Source: Brassica napus (lineage: Eukaryota; Streptophyta; Magnoliopsida; Brassicales; Brassicaceae). Taken from it: 64,000 nt of DNA. The notes beneath the pieces were generated by a model. It ran no database searches. It saw only the letters and a program-made list of their open reading frames with translations, and was not told the DNA's origin. A program made the position numbers and the translations under genes. Where the stretch lies: contig NC_063450.1 in the NCBI RefSeq assembly GCF_020379485.1, positions 50,062,681-50,126,680 on the forward strand, read 5' to 3'. Shown here piece after piece: positions 12,307 through 25,023 of the stretch (position 1 is the stretch's first letter; every line of letters begins with the position of its first letter).

Positions 12307-13002
12307 TCTCCTAATAAAATTACAATTTTTTTAAGGGTTGCAAATTAGTAGACATTAATTTACAAGAAATAATTTTATTCAATAATAAAGTACAATCAAT
12401 ATACAATAATCTAATTATGTATAATAAAATTATTGTAAGAATTATATTTTATAAGTTAGTCAGTAATATTTATTTCAAAAATTCTAATCAAATTATAATG
12501 GGTAAATTCTTTTTCATATATAATAATGTATAAGATTCTAATAAACATGTATATGTATAAGTGGTAATGAGAGTTTCATATTATCTATTTATCTGTCTTA
12601 AAATATTTTTAATTATAATGAATAAGTTTTTCTTTATACTGCATAATCATTAGTTTTAGAAGAAATGTGGAAAGAAGAAAAAAAATTAATACATGAAACA
12701 AATATATACCTAAGAGAAAATAACTCTATTAACTCTAGTTGCAAATTTAAATATCTATGTAACTTATTGGTATATTTAAACTAAAATAAACACTGAGAGA
12801 AAATAAATAATTATATTTTAAAAAATTATTATAACTAGACAAGTTTATAACTTTTAAAATAAAGAACAAAATACTTAGGCGAAATTGATGTAAAAAAATA
12901 TGATCCTTAATTCTATTTGAAGTTAAAATTAAAATAAAATTTAAAATAAATTTGTAATATAATTTTACTCCTCCGTCCGCCCGTAGGGCGGGTTTACCCT
13001 AG
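12307..13002 (+). mobile_element. Helitron-like 3' end; 5' border uncertain
   Basis: The right end is clear: a perfect 6-bp stem hairpin CCGCCC/GGGCGG at 12977-12992, then TTTACCCTAG and a T, as in Helitron 3' ends. The left border is a guess (TCTCCTAATAAAATTAC after an A). The body is AT-rich and non-coding. Confidence 0.55.
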
Positions 13003-13501
13003 TGTTTATATATATTGAAGTTTTCTCACTGTAAGCAATTACAAACTAGAGTTGTATCATTTTTGCATGGAATATTTAATTAATAGATGAAAGCAAATTC
13101 ATGTGATTACTTTGAGCTACAGAACAAATCCAACTATCACTTCGGAGTTGGGGGTCTTATGGCTGTGAGAAAGAAATCATTCTTACGTAATGGTGGCCCA
13201 TATGTTTTAATTTCTTCTGATGAAGCTCCCAGATGATGCATGGTGCACATAGGCATTGATGTGTTCACTGTTTCTGTATCAGTTCTCCTTCATGCTTCCC
13301 TAAAACTGCTATTAGACCCAAAATGTTCCTATCTCCCTATATATATCTTCGTTATAATCTTGATAGGTTGATCTTATATCTTCTTGATTTGTCTAGTAGT
13401 CGTATGTAATCAATAAAATAAATGAAGTGCTAAACTGTGTTATTGATCTCTTACCATATAAAGAACATAGTAACTAACAAAGCAACGACAGATATGTTAT
13501 T

Positions 13502-14959
13502 TTATTTATTTGATGGGCTTCTTGGTATAAGCCAATCTGAGAAGGCCTGGAGAGTGTTCATGTCTGCTCTATAGTGTTTCTGGGTGAACTCAAGCAACAT
13601 AGACCAAGTGAAGTCAGGGTATCTCCTTGGTGCGTTGCTGTCCAAAAGCTCTCTTGGTGGCTTCACTACTCTGTCTTTATTCGGACACAAGAAGAAGGCA
13701 AGTGATTTCCTCTCGCTCTGGCTGTTCACCACCGCCCGGTGCAAGCAGCTCATGTATCTATTGTTCGATAGAGCCTACAAAACGAGATTTGGTATATACC
13801 GATACCTAGCCAATGTTAATATATATCTAACCAATAAATATTTATTTTTTGTTTAGATGGTTACCATGAAAGTGTCGCCTATATTGACCACAAAGGCCTT
13901 GGGGTTGGGACTAATGGAGCGCCATTGATTTTCGACAAAGACTTGAAGACCATTAACATTGTCTTGGTGAAGGATGGTGAGAGAAGTTGGATCACAATGA
14001 GGTCCTGTTCCTAATGTAAGATCTGGTTTTTGACATGGAGGGTAGTAGTTCAGTCTCATAATCGAATCATTTTCTTCGAAAAACTCTCTAAAGTAGTCTC
14101 GAGATACGCCTAAACTTAGCCCTAGAAGCTCCATGATCTTCAGTGACAAGGAACTCATTGCCTCACAGTACTCTTGATACACCTTCCTGTAAACACAAAC
14201 CAAATAATAACATAAGTCTTCTAATGTCACGGTACAGTGGTTGTTAACGGTTTGGTATAGAATAAACCGGGTTTTTGCTCTGTTTTTAACTTTCTTTTAA
14301 AGGACGAAAAAGCAGAGGAGGAAAGGACAGAAGACATGTTAAAGGTTAGATGTTTTTGTTTTCTTTCTCTATTATAGTTTATTGCTATGTTTTAACTTTT
14401 ACCCAAGTGGCTCAAGCTCATGTCCCAACGCATCGCAGAAGTAATCTTGAACAGTGTTTGGGCTGTTCTTGTCGTCGCAGAACCGGAAAGAAAGGGTTTC
14501 CTTCCATGGAAGCTTGGTGGAGAAGCGGCCGGTGAAACTGCTTGCGTAGCCACAACTCTCGCCGGGTTTTCTCTGAACCTTTTGTTTCTCGGAGGGAGGC
14601 ATATCGAAGAAGCGGGCCATGCATTCATGAGCATCTGATATAAGCTCTTCGCTGATGCCGTGATTGACCACTAGGAAGAAGCCGTGCTTGCTACATGCCT
14701 CGGAGATGAGCCTAGAAGCTTCTAAAGTGGCGGAGGGAGAAGAGGAAGCAGAGAGAAAGTTTTGGAGATCGATGAGGGGAACGTCAAGCTCGGGAGCTTC
14801 GGTGCAAGGTTTTTCATCGTCAGGCCAAATGAATTGGTTTGGGATAGTGGCTTGGAGGTTAAGCATTGAAGGGTTGAAGATTGGTGGTCTCTGAATGTTA
14901 CCAAGGTCTAGTTTTGGTGTGTCTTCTTCCTGTGGAGATGTTGTTACGCAGCTCACCAT
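13502..14959 (-). CDS. GA20OX1: Gibberellin 20-oxidase (GA20OX1-like)
   Basis: Encodes a 2-oxoglutarate/Fe(II)-dependent dioxygenase that converts GA12/GA53 by successive C-20 oxidations to GA9/GA20 in the cytosol, the rate-setting step of active gibberellin synthesis. Three exons on the minus strand (14403-14959, 13865-14186, 13502-13774) join in frame at good GT/AG sites to give 383 residues; Arabidopsis GA20OX1 is about 377. Visible are the N-terminal [11 protein letters not shown] block specific to GA 20-oxidases, the NYYPPC substrate motif, the iron ligands in the [15 protein letters not shown] segment, and the second His in CLHRAVVNS followed by the SERKSLAFF 2-oxoglutarate Arg region. 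All key residues are present. The opening residues differ from Arabidopsis by one missing amino acid (VTTSPQEED region). Orthology to GA20OX1 rather than GA20OX2 is judged from the N-terminus from memory. Confidence 0.95.
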
Positions 14960-15032
14960 TTTTGATAAATCTTTCGTTGATGAGTAAGTGAGTCTTGCTA
15001 GGCAATACGGGATCCAAGGGTCCTTGGAGTCT

Positions 15033-15039
15033 TTATATA
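15033..15039 (-). promoter_or_regulatory. TATA box of the GA 20-oxidase gene
   Basis: TATATAA on the minus strand, about 75 bp before the start codon at 14959. The position and sequence fit a core promoter with a short 5' UTR. Confidence 0.55.
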
Positions 15040-18000
15040 ATAAGCAAGCATTTAAGTCGTATAATACTGCTTCAATTTTTGTTTTATAATACTTAATAAG
15101 TTTCTTTGGAAGAAGAGAATTCGTCGTATGTACTTTGATAAGATAGATTTTAAAATAAAGCTTTACAAAAAATTATATATTATCGTCTTAATTTTTTTAT
15201 CGACTCGAACATTATTTATTTTATTGAGAGAATTTAATTTTACAACACTTGAAAATACAACGATGGTTTAATAGAGAATCCATAACATATAGTGAAAAAA
15301 TCATCTACGTTGGTGAATTTCTCACTAATTATATCAATATTAATTTTTCTATGTGGAAATTTCTCAAATGAAAAATTCTGACATAAATCTCTTAATTTTT
15401 CAAAAAATAATAATTAAATATTAATATAATTCACCAATGAAGATATCCTAACTTTTTTTAACACAAACTTACTTTCATTCATATTTGTCTTTTTTAATAC
15501 AATACAATACAATCCTAACTCCACCATAAATATTCATAAACGGCTCGTCAAAAAAATAAAATAAACGTCTCAATCTTAAATCTCGTGATATAAAACTATT
15601 GGAGCAATACGAATAAAAATTCTCTAGAATAACTATTTTTAGTTTATTTTGATTAATAATATTTGTATGAAAAATAATACTCATATATCTTCAGTTTTTG
15701 TACATCCATTTGAAACGGCTTATAAAGCTAAACGGATCTCTTTAAATATAAGTATAAGTTGTATAACTCATGGTAGATCAAATTGACGTGATTATAATTT
15801 AGACCGCCTAGTCGTGTTCAGACAAAATACAAGATTGTCTGTATATGGGGAACTGGAGTGATTAATATAACTAAGATAATACTCTCTCTGTTTTTAATTG
15901 TAAGTAGTTTTACTTAAAAACACGAATATTTAGAAATTTATTATTTAAAAGAATATATTATTTAACCAATTAATTCAACCAATTATTAAAAATCTAATAT
16001 TATTTCATTGGTCACACAATATCCAATAAATGAAAAAGATGCATTGAAATATGTAAACTAATTATATTGTGAAACAAACATTTTTTGCTAAAACTAATTA
16101 CATTTAGAAACGGAGAGAATATTTACAAAACAAAACACTGTGGATCCTTTAGGTGGAGGTTTGTTTTTATGGTTGGCAGGACGTAAGAGCTTCCCAAGGT
16201 TCCTTGGCTTTATATGAGAAGTGTTTGTTCCACATTGTTATTTAATTTTGTGTCTGCTTGGCTGTAGAAATGTAGTGCAAAAGCTATTCGCTACATGTTA
16301 AATCAATGTTTCTGTCTTTTGAGGTGGATTGGCCATGCATATTCTATAATTAGAACCCAACTTTCTTTTTAACAAGTCGTGATTCTCGTGACAACTTATA
16401 TAAATAGGAAAAACAATGGGCAAAAGAAACGATGGGAAAGTAATAAAAACGGGACTCAAAGATAAGAAAGTTTCATAGAATCAGGAGGCCAACATTTACT
16501 TTACATTCCGTGCACGAACCAAACAAAAAAAACTTCTATTTGAGTGTCTACTTTTAAAATTACTTACACCTGATGACAAAAGTTGTATGTAAATTAATAA
16601 CAAGAGTGCAAAAAGAATAAGTGCTTTTTTTTTTGCTTTCCTGGATGAACTTAAAGAATTCTACATACTTAACTGTTATAAGCCATATAACTTAAAGGAC
16701 TCATTTCCTTTAAAGAGTAAATTCATGCTTTGATTGCAAAGAATTCTAGTTTAATTATCTGAGTTTGGATCGTCATGGCTAAGTGAAGGAGCCCGCTCAT
16801 GGGGTTTGCAAAAGAAGAAACTGATGAATTAGAGAGGAGAGAAGAGCATGGTCGGGCTCAAGGTGCAAATGGTAGTGTCCATTCCCATTTCCCTTTCATA
16901 AACTAGAGCCATCTTTTACTATATAGTAGTTTCTAATACACTTGAGCTAAACCGGGGGACAAAGAAGTACTAACAACTAAGAAGGGCTGCTACAAATTAA
17001 GGTGGGGACGACTAAATTTGTTTGTGTGTGTCTGTGTGTTTGATGTGCTAAGTATTATCTCCTTAATTGCTACGGGAGATAGAGGAGAGAGTGATGAGTA
17101 GGATACTGAAGGACCCAACAATGCCTGAACTATAAAGGACACCATTAGACATGTGTTTTTGTCGCAAATAGTAGTTCCAATTAAAATCCTCTTATTGATC
17201 CACTAAAACATGTGCATACTTTTCATTTTTTTGTCTCTGGCATTATTAGGTGGAGAAAAGAGAGATTGATCTCTTACCTAAGCACACTATAAACTGGGGG
17301 CATATATGATCTCAAATAGATCTGTTTTTTTCTTAGAAAAGGACATTACTCCATCCTCAATTAATGAGGCTGAAAGGGGGTCCTCGCTGTTTAAGTATGG
17401 GGTTTATGTCATAAAAATATATTACTATTTGATAAAAAGGACAAACGAGACAAGAATCATGTAATATATATATGCCACAAAAACTAAGGCAGACTCACTT
17501 ATAGCAACCAATCTCATACTTAATCAATCTATATTAGCGTCTCAATATGGAAATATTTAAATATAAAGTGTGTGCAAAGATTTTTTCATACTATTATGTA
17601 ACTAAGGGATGTTAACCTATATAGATATCGAGTTAATATATGAGTATGTAGACCATTGTTCCATACGTCGTCATTAGATTACGGGGATTAGTATGAGATT
17701 TGGCATGAGATTCTTTGATTATTAAGAAAAAGTGTGTATAAAATATAAATAAAATAGTAAAAAGAAATGGTTAAGAGCAAGGTTGAGCCGATGAAAGAAA
17801 AAAAAGAGAAGTTGAGGCTATGACTCTTGAGCAAAGAATAGTAAACATTGACAAGTCCTAGTAAATTCAAAGATACTGAAGCTCTGCGATTCTTTTACGC
17901 ATACAAAAACGTTTGGAACATGTGGCCATGTTTGTAACTACCTATCAGGCTATCACTGTTCCCATGAAACAAAGGTTACTACCTTAACTTCTTTGAATTT

Positions 18001-18120
18001 GTAAAGTTCAAAACTTGAAAAATCCAAAAAGAAAGTGCAGGACTTCAGTACGAAAGCATTGTTATCTGTCTTTCTAGCTATCGATATTATTATTAGTATT
18101 AAAAATCAACGCAAATAATA
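15040..18120. other. Upstream spacer of the GA 20-oxidase gene
   Basis: About 3 kb with no supported gene. AT-rich sequence with short open frames only; I see no transposon termini that I can pair. Confidence 0.5.
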
Positions 18121-19508
18121 TCTATATTATTAAAACTCAAGTACAAAATTGGAGTGTTTGGAGATTTAAATAGGACTATTAAAAAAATTTGGAGTGTTTG
18201 GAAACATGGATTGTAGTCTTTTAAAAAAAAATTAATTTTGTTTGGAAACAAGGATAGTATTACTAAGAAAAAAAATAATAGGCTTATGTTATTAATAAAA
18301 ATTAAAAGTTCATCATATTATAAGAAACTATCTATTTGGACCAGTTTTAAAATATACGAAAATGAGCCAATCTAATTGTCTAAAACTTTTTTTTTCTAAA
18401 CTAACCAGAAAACAAAATTTAAACTTTAAACACATATTTCAAATCAAAATAATAATTTAAAGTTAATTTATATCAAAAATTGATTAAAAATAATACATAT
18501 ATTCAAAAATAGATTTTTACTAAAAAAAATTTTCAATAACCATTATAAAAAAAATGTTGTCAATATATATAATAAAATACAATACAAAGCCCAATTTGAA
18601 ATACCAACTCAAATTATGGTTTTTATATTTCATATTAAGTTTTAAAAATATAATATATGTAATTATTTATATGATGGTACGTATAAAATACTATTAATTA
18701 TATGATTACTTATATGATGGTACGTATAAAATACGATTAATTATATGATGACAATATACGATATATAATAATGACTAGGGATGGGATTTCGGGTACCCAT
18801 ACGGGTTTGGTTCTGATCGGTTTGTGTTTCGGGTTTTCGGGGTCAAAGATTTAAGCCCTGTTAGGATATTTCTAAATTTTGGTTTGAGTTTGATTCAGAT
18901 CTTTGAGTGTTTGGTTCGCGTTTGGATAACCCATTTAAATTATTTTAAACGTTTTAAATCATTATCTATTTTAAATTTCTCAAAATCTATAAATAAAATA
19001 ATATATTACCTATAAATTTAAATAACATATGTCAGAATACCTAAGCTTAACATATCAATTGGCTTGATTTAAAATTTTGGATACATAATCAATAATTATT
19101 TTAAGTATTTTTGGTGATTTGAGTATACTTTAACTATTGCAGATATTTACTTTTGACTATCTATATATATATTTTCAAGTATTTAAACCAATTTAAAAGT
19201 ATCATTCTTAATGTTTAATATACGTTAAATCTAATAATAATTAATATATATGTATATAAATCTATTTTTAGATAAATTCGGGTACCCGAATACTTCGGTT
19301 CGGATCAGATTTGGTTCTCTAAATAACAAAATTTTGAATAATTCAAATATTTAATCAATTTATGTTAGGGTTTGGTACTATATTTTCGGATCGGTATCGG
19401 TTCTGTTCCTTGGATTCATTTTGTAAAACCCTAATAATTACATGGAAAACAAATATCAACATATTTTTCAAAATATACACCCGCGCGTCTGCGCGGATCA
19501 AAATCTAG
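18121..19508 (+). mobile_element. Helitron (AtREP-like), 1.39 kb
   Basis: Begins TCTATATTATTAAAACTC after an A and ends in a perfect hairpin CCGCGC-GTCT-GCGCGG, then ATCAAAATCTAG followed by T. It is a sister copy of 6490-7789: the internal order (GGTACGTATAAAATAC repeats, the GGGTACCC block, AT-rich arm, second GGTACCCGAATAC block) is the same. Non-coding. Confidence 0.88.
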
Positions 19509-19789
19509 TTATATATTATAACACTATTATATAACAAAAGATTCGAATTTTCAGCCAAGTAAGAAAAACAAAGGAAGAAAGAACAATATAGTAGATAATT
19601 CTTATACACTACTTTTCTTTTGAATCTATGCATACAGAATCGATTCAACATCCAGAATTTGAAATATACATGTCAGGATAATATGAAAACAAGAACAAGT
19701 TGATTAAGGTACACGAATAAATCATCACACTAGACTTTCCAAAGGTGACTTGACAAAAAAAAAAAAAAACTTTCGAAAGGTGCACTCAC
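19509..19789. other. Spacer and presumed 3' UTR of the MADS gene
   Basis: No separate feature; this lies just downstream of the MADS stop codon on the minus strand. Confidence 0.5.
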
Positions 19790-22114
19790 TCACTCACGAC
19801 TTTCAGGCAATCCGATGGACAACTCAGTTTTGACATCCGATATGTTCATGTTTCCATAACCACATGATGGTCCACTCATCTCACTCTCTAGACTCCTCGA
19901 GTGCATCCACAAGGTTGGTTCTTCAAACTGAAATGATAACATGTATTCCTAAATTACATGGAAGAAGAAATTCAATATTTTTTATTTTTTTTTTTTGACA
20001 AAAGAGAAATTCAATATTTAAGAGAGGAAAACTATAAGGTCCGAATTTAAAGTTTATGCTTGTGCATTAATGAAGTAATGCATATCCTTGGATTATGTAT
20101 ATGTTTATGTGTACCATTTGTTGTAGACTACTTGTCTCGTTCAAGACTTCTTTCTCTCCTGAAATCTAATGGAGTAAAGTGACCAAATTATTCACAAGGA
20201 GAATTAGAAATAACATGTATGAATAAAATGAAAACACGAGCTAGTTGATTACGATACAATTAAACTAATTAGTAATATTTACCTCTGCTTTTAGTTTCTC
20301 TATCGTATCTTCATTTAACTTAGCCTGCTAAGATTATAGAATCCGGAATAAGCTCATGATTTCAATTTCAACGTCTCACATTTTTGTTCAACACATTATG
20401 ACAACATATATAACGATTGTAATCCTGAGAATCATACCTTTCTTGATCTTACAATAGTGAGGCTTTTCTCAAGTTTGATAGTTATCTCCTTGAGTTCCTC
20501 CACTGAACACGAATCCAAATCTTGCCCCATCAGTTTCCTTAAGATGTTATCGGAGTGTGTATTCTATCATATAATGCATATCAAGGATACATATGTACAC
20601 ATTATTTATTTAAAGATCAGAAACTTACCGGCAATGAAGTTGAAGAAGTTCAATCTGGTCTAACGTTTTCGCCATTTCGTTCTTGACCTCCTGCACAAAT
20701 TGCTGTTTTTGTAGTCTCTCTGCCCCAAAATACTCGCTCCTATGTATATCATATCTCTCCATCATCTTCTGCATGCTGTATAAATTTTGCAAGAACCTCT
20801 TCGCTATTATTTATTACCATATATAATTAATCCCGAAAACATTATCATGATCAACAAGAGAATTTACACATGCAAAATTCATGTTTTTGGAGACATATGT
20901 TCTAATCTGAATGCTCGTCATGCCTCAAGTCATCTGTCCTAGTAAATTAAATACACGTTTTGAGACATGTTTGTTCTAACATTTTTCTTTTCCTTTAAAT
21001 GGTCAAATCAATTAGCAAACTCGAAACTAAAAATGAAACGAACATTGTTATTACAAAATTTTCGGTTGCTTATCTAAGCTAACTCAAATGTAATTATTGG
21101 CAATTGCTAATAGAGGGGACGAAGATCATTAGTAGTAGTACGGTTAACCAAAATGCTACAATATCATACTATAGTTTGGCATAATTAATGATCAGTGTTC
21201 TGGTTTGATAATCATTATTGCACACTAGGTCACTGGGACACATATCACAATTTAAGATCTTTCAGTTAGTTTGGATTTGGTGTAAGAAATTCATTTACCT
21301 CTAAAAGAGCAACACACTCAAGAATCCTTACAACTATACCTATAGGACTAAAGTTCGAGACTATGGCACAAAACCACATGATAGTGTCTCATACCTCATG
21401 TCGTTTCCTATTCTTAAAACGGCAGAATTGTACTTTTAATGTATTTCTTTCTATGGCATGACCAGTTTATCACCGAGATTCTTTTATAATTACAATAACG
21501 TGTCAAGTGGTTTCAGCATGAGTTCCAAGGTATACTAGGTTCAAAGTTCAAGAACTCTTTTTGGGGAAAACCCTAAATCACTTGCTCGTGCTTGAAGAAG
21601 AAAACTTGAGCATACACATTTAATTTAGTCACTTAATTTGACTAGGTGTTATTTCATTAAACGAGAGGTTCCATGGTACTTCAAAAAGAAGTACTTGTCT
21701 GACTAAAGATAAACAAAGCACTTTGAAAGAGAATGCTTGAAGGGAAAATTAAATTAACAGCTGCAAATATCTAGAAATTTCTAGCACGATCTTGTAAAAG
21801 AGAGAGAGAAAACTAATAGCATTGCACATTACTGACTAAAGAAACAAACCGAAGTAATTAAGCAAGAGCTAAGCATCATAAATGATTAATGATTATTGGA
21901 TTAGAAGTTTAGCAAATGAGATATATACTTACTCGGAGCTTGCGAAATCATATAATCTTCCTTTTTGAGAAAATACAATGGCTGCGACTTGAGCATCGCA
22001 TAGAACTGAAAGCTCGTGAGCTTTCTTCAAGAGACCTTTCCTACGCTTGGAGAACGTGACTTGTCTGCTCGTCACGTTCTCGATTCTTTTGATCTCGATC
22101 TTTCCTCTCACCAT
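19790..22114 (-). CDS. MIKC MADS-box factor, AGL71/AGL72-like (SOC1 clade); exon 5 frame problem
   Basis: Six exons on the minus strand: 21933-22114 (MADS domain, [17 protein letters not shown] onward), 20629-20775 (I region and start of K box, with [16 protein letters not shown]), 20438-20537 ([18 protein letters not shown]), 20283-20324 (exactly 42 nt, [14 protein letters not shown]), exon 5 ending at 20115, and 19790-19927 with the SOC1-clade C-terminal motif [15 protein letters not shown] before TGA. Such proteins are nuclear DNA-binding factors that act in flowering and axillary meristems. The K region resembles AGL71 best. With the strong acceptor CAG before 20158, exon 5 is 44 nt rather than 42 and the frame ends at a TGA inside the exon. 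Using the next AG (exon from 20153, 39 nt) restores the frame through the last exon, giving 215 residues. I cannot tell which is used. The long first intron (20776-21932) is typical. Confidence 0.85.
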
Positions 22115-22834
22115 CTTCCTGCCAAGATTAATCAGTATCCATAAGAAACCCTAAATCTGATGTACGTTTTTTTAGAAAGTGAAAAATTAGTTTCTTTCAG
22201 AAAGAAAATGAACTCACTTGAATATAAAGAGTAGATTAGCTATGAACTAAAAAGTCAAGGTGATATAACTTCCCAAAAAATCTGGGAAAATACAGAAACC
22301 TCACAAAGCCTTTCCTAAATTTGACAAGATTCGCTTCAAAAGAACATAGATCTGTGGAGGCCTAATTAAAAAAGCCGACCAAGAATATCTGTGATATGAA
22401 CAAAGGAATAAGTTGTACAAGAAAAAAAAAAGATGTATAGAGGGAAAGCACAATAAAATTGGCGAAAAGAGAAATGAATGAACGAGCCGTAAACTAGATC
22501 CCTCTATGATTTAGTCTCCCCTTGGTCTACCCCTCCTTAGTACTCACAAACCCTAAGCCAGCGAGTCATGATTTTTCTCATCTTATGTAATAACTCTCAG
22601 GATTAAAGATTTTTTTTTAAGTTGCCAAAGAAACTTTGATTATCCCAGGTTGACAGAGCCAAAAGGAAAAAGGAATAAAGTAATATTGAAGCTTCTGAAC
22701 GAGAAATGTCATAGATTTTCATTTTAGTCGATTAATTTTTTTTTGTCAAAAATAAGTTTAGGTAAGTTACCTCCGTGAAAAAGACTAAATAATGTTATAA
22801 GAATTGATCAATTTAAACTTGTTATTGGGTTCAC
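22115..22834. other. Upstream region of the MADS gene
   Basis: Presumed 5' UTR and promoter on the minus strand. No gene is seen, and I do not assign a TATA box or the CArG boxes that may be here. Confidence 0.4.
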
Positions 22835-23408
22835 CCCCTAGATGAAATGTTCACCAACTAATATAAATGTGTTATTTTATATTTAATATCTTTTAGAAAA
22901 AAAAATAAATATTGTAAGTTATATTATGTTTTTAAAATAAAAAAGTAAAACAAATAATAAATAAAAATTAGTAATTACAAAAAAAATATTTTTAACATCG
23001 TCAACAGAACAATAAATCATAAACCCTAAATCATAATCCCTAAATCCTAAATCCTAAACCCTTGGATAAATCATAAACTCTAAATAAAAAAAACTAAACA
23101 TTAAAACACTCAAGGATTTAGGGTTTAATATTTAAGTTTTAGGGTTTAATGTGTAGTGTTTTTGATTTAGAGTTTAGGATTTATCCAAGGGTTTAGGGTT
23201 TATGATTTAGGGTTTAGTGTTTTGCTGACGATCTTAAAATATTTTTTAAATTTCTTTTTTTTTCTTAGCTACTATTATTTTATTTTATTTTTTACCTTTT
23301 TATTTTAAAAACATAATATAATTTGACAATATTTTGTTTTATTTTCTAAAATGTATCGAATATGAAATAACGAAATTCTATTGGTTGGTGAAAGAATAAC
23401 TCATGAAT
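22835..23408. mobile_element. Fold-back MITE with telomere-like core
   Basis: The two ends are long inverted repeats: TTCACCAACTAATATAAATG near 22850 pairs with the complement of the ATTCTATTGGTTGGTGAAAG stretch near 23375, and both arms continue through a TTTTAGAAAA motif. The centre (23035-23220) is a second palindrome made of degenerate CCCTAAA/TTTAGGG units. No coding capacity and no clear target duplication. Confidence 0.65.
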
Positions 23409-24979
23409 TTATTTGTATCATGATTTATATAGCACATAAGCTTCACTAGACATCTATTTCTCGTTTCTAAATTAGAATCAGAAACAGAAACATTTGCAAT
23501 TTCGTTTTCATAATGCTTCAAAATAATATTTTAAGTTACGTTAAAAACTTACGTTTCCGTTTTGGAATCTAGTTTTAGTTTAAAAAATTCAAAAATTTTA
23601 TTTTTATACTTTTATTTTATATAAAAGCTAAAATAATAGTATTAAATTAGAGAGAATAAAAAAATTAAAATAATAAAACTAATACTCTAAATTATCTCTA
23701 TGTACAATAGTTTTTTATAAGAGATTTTGCATATATATATTCACACATTGTATCAATCATTTGTGAGACATTACAAATAATTAATTTGGTTAATTGGATA
23801 ATATTTTTTAATAAACATAAATTGTTACTATTTTCACAATTAGAATATGAAGTCAGCTTAATCGGTACAAATTATTAAAAATGAATGAGTGATTTTTATT
23901 CTAATTTAATTATATATTTTTTAGTCATAAGTCTTATAAAGTAATATATATATATATACACACGATTCCAACACGTATCCAAAGAATCTTGCCTTATGCG
24001 CTTTGATACGATTCTCTTTCCACGACGTATTTTTAATTTCAATGTAACATAGATCAGGACTTAGTGTATATATTATCAATATATTTTATAGTGAGTAGTT
24101 TTATCAATATATTTTCATTGTGTATCGTGAGTAATTTGTATACATAGTTTAGATTCCTAATATTTTATAAATAATATTAAAATATTACAAAAATATAAAC
24201 TACAAAACATACCTTAATTTTTAATATTCATGTAACTTTTGTGTTACTTTATTTTGTATTAAATTTTCTTAATGCAACATTGTTGATGTGTGAATTATTT
24301 TTTAATTTTAGTTAATAAAGATTCTTAGGTGTTCATTTAATTTTATATGCCGAATAAAATTTATAGAAAGTTTTATTTTTGTGTTAGTTTATATATTTTG
24401 TATTAAATATGTTCAATGTAACATTGTTGATGTCTAACATTTGTTTTTCATGTTAAGTTAATCTTATTCGATTTAAGTTGTTCATTTTATTTTATATGTA
24501 AAAATAATATTTATAAAAATGTATGTAATATATATGAGATATACAACTGTGAACTACAACTTATGAGATTTCATCCCTGCTATGGCCAGCATACCTCGAC
24601 CTCGTCAAAATTATGCCCAGTTTGATGGTGATCATGCGTGACGAATCTGTATAAATTCAAAGTTTGGTATGTTATTAGTGAAAGTGTCGATCTAGTGTGC
24701 GAAGATTCTATTGTCATAGAAACTAGAAAGATGCCCATTTTATGGACTTTCGAAGAGATTGGGTCAATGCTATTATTAGGCTTTTCCCGTCCGTTCTTAT
24801 GCCCGTCTTTCGACTTATATATCTGTAATAAAACCAACCTTGTAGTTGTGGAGATGAGTGCAGTGAGACTAGTTTTTTTCTAAAAAGAGGGCATACAGAA
24901 TTGAGAAAGGGAACTAGGCCCAGGAAAAGAAACCCATTATGAAATCCTAGTTAAAATAAAAAAAAAGTGTAAAATAAAT
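23409..24979. other. AT-rich spacer with a diverged tandem duplication
   Basis: No gene supported. Around 24238-24510 a segment containing TTTTGTATTAAAT and ACATTGTTGATGT is present twice with a period of 144 bp (the second motif at 24277 and 24421). Open frames near 24580-24883 lie on both strands with no recognisable protein. Confidence 0.5.
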
Positions 24980-25023
24980 CGCCCACCGTGGGCCTTGCGA
25001 TCTACCAACTGAGATAAACGGGC
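24980..25023 (-). pseudogene. tRNA-Lys pseudogene with internal deletion
   Basis: On the minus strand the first 31 nt match the start of a plant tRNA-Lys (GCCCGTTTATCTCAGTTGG, D arm, AGATCGCAAGG), then jump to the 3' acceptor arm CCCACGGTGGGCG. Compared with the remembered 73-nt gene, 29 nt covering the anticodon loop, variable loop and most of the T arm are gone. There are also a few substitutions (for example in the A box). It cannot make a functional tRNA. Confidence 0.8.

Noticed and set aside
14392..14904. Plus- and minus-strand frames overlapping GA20-oxidase exon 1
   Set aside because: Shadow frames of the real exon.
24580..24883. Overlapping 81-85 aa frames on both strands
   Set aside because: No recognisable domain, no splice or promoter context; likely chance.
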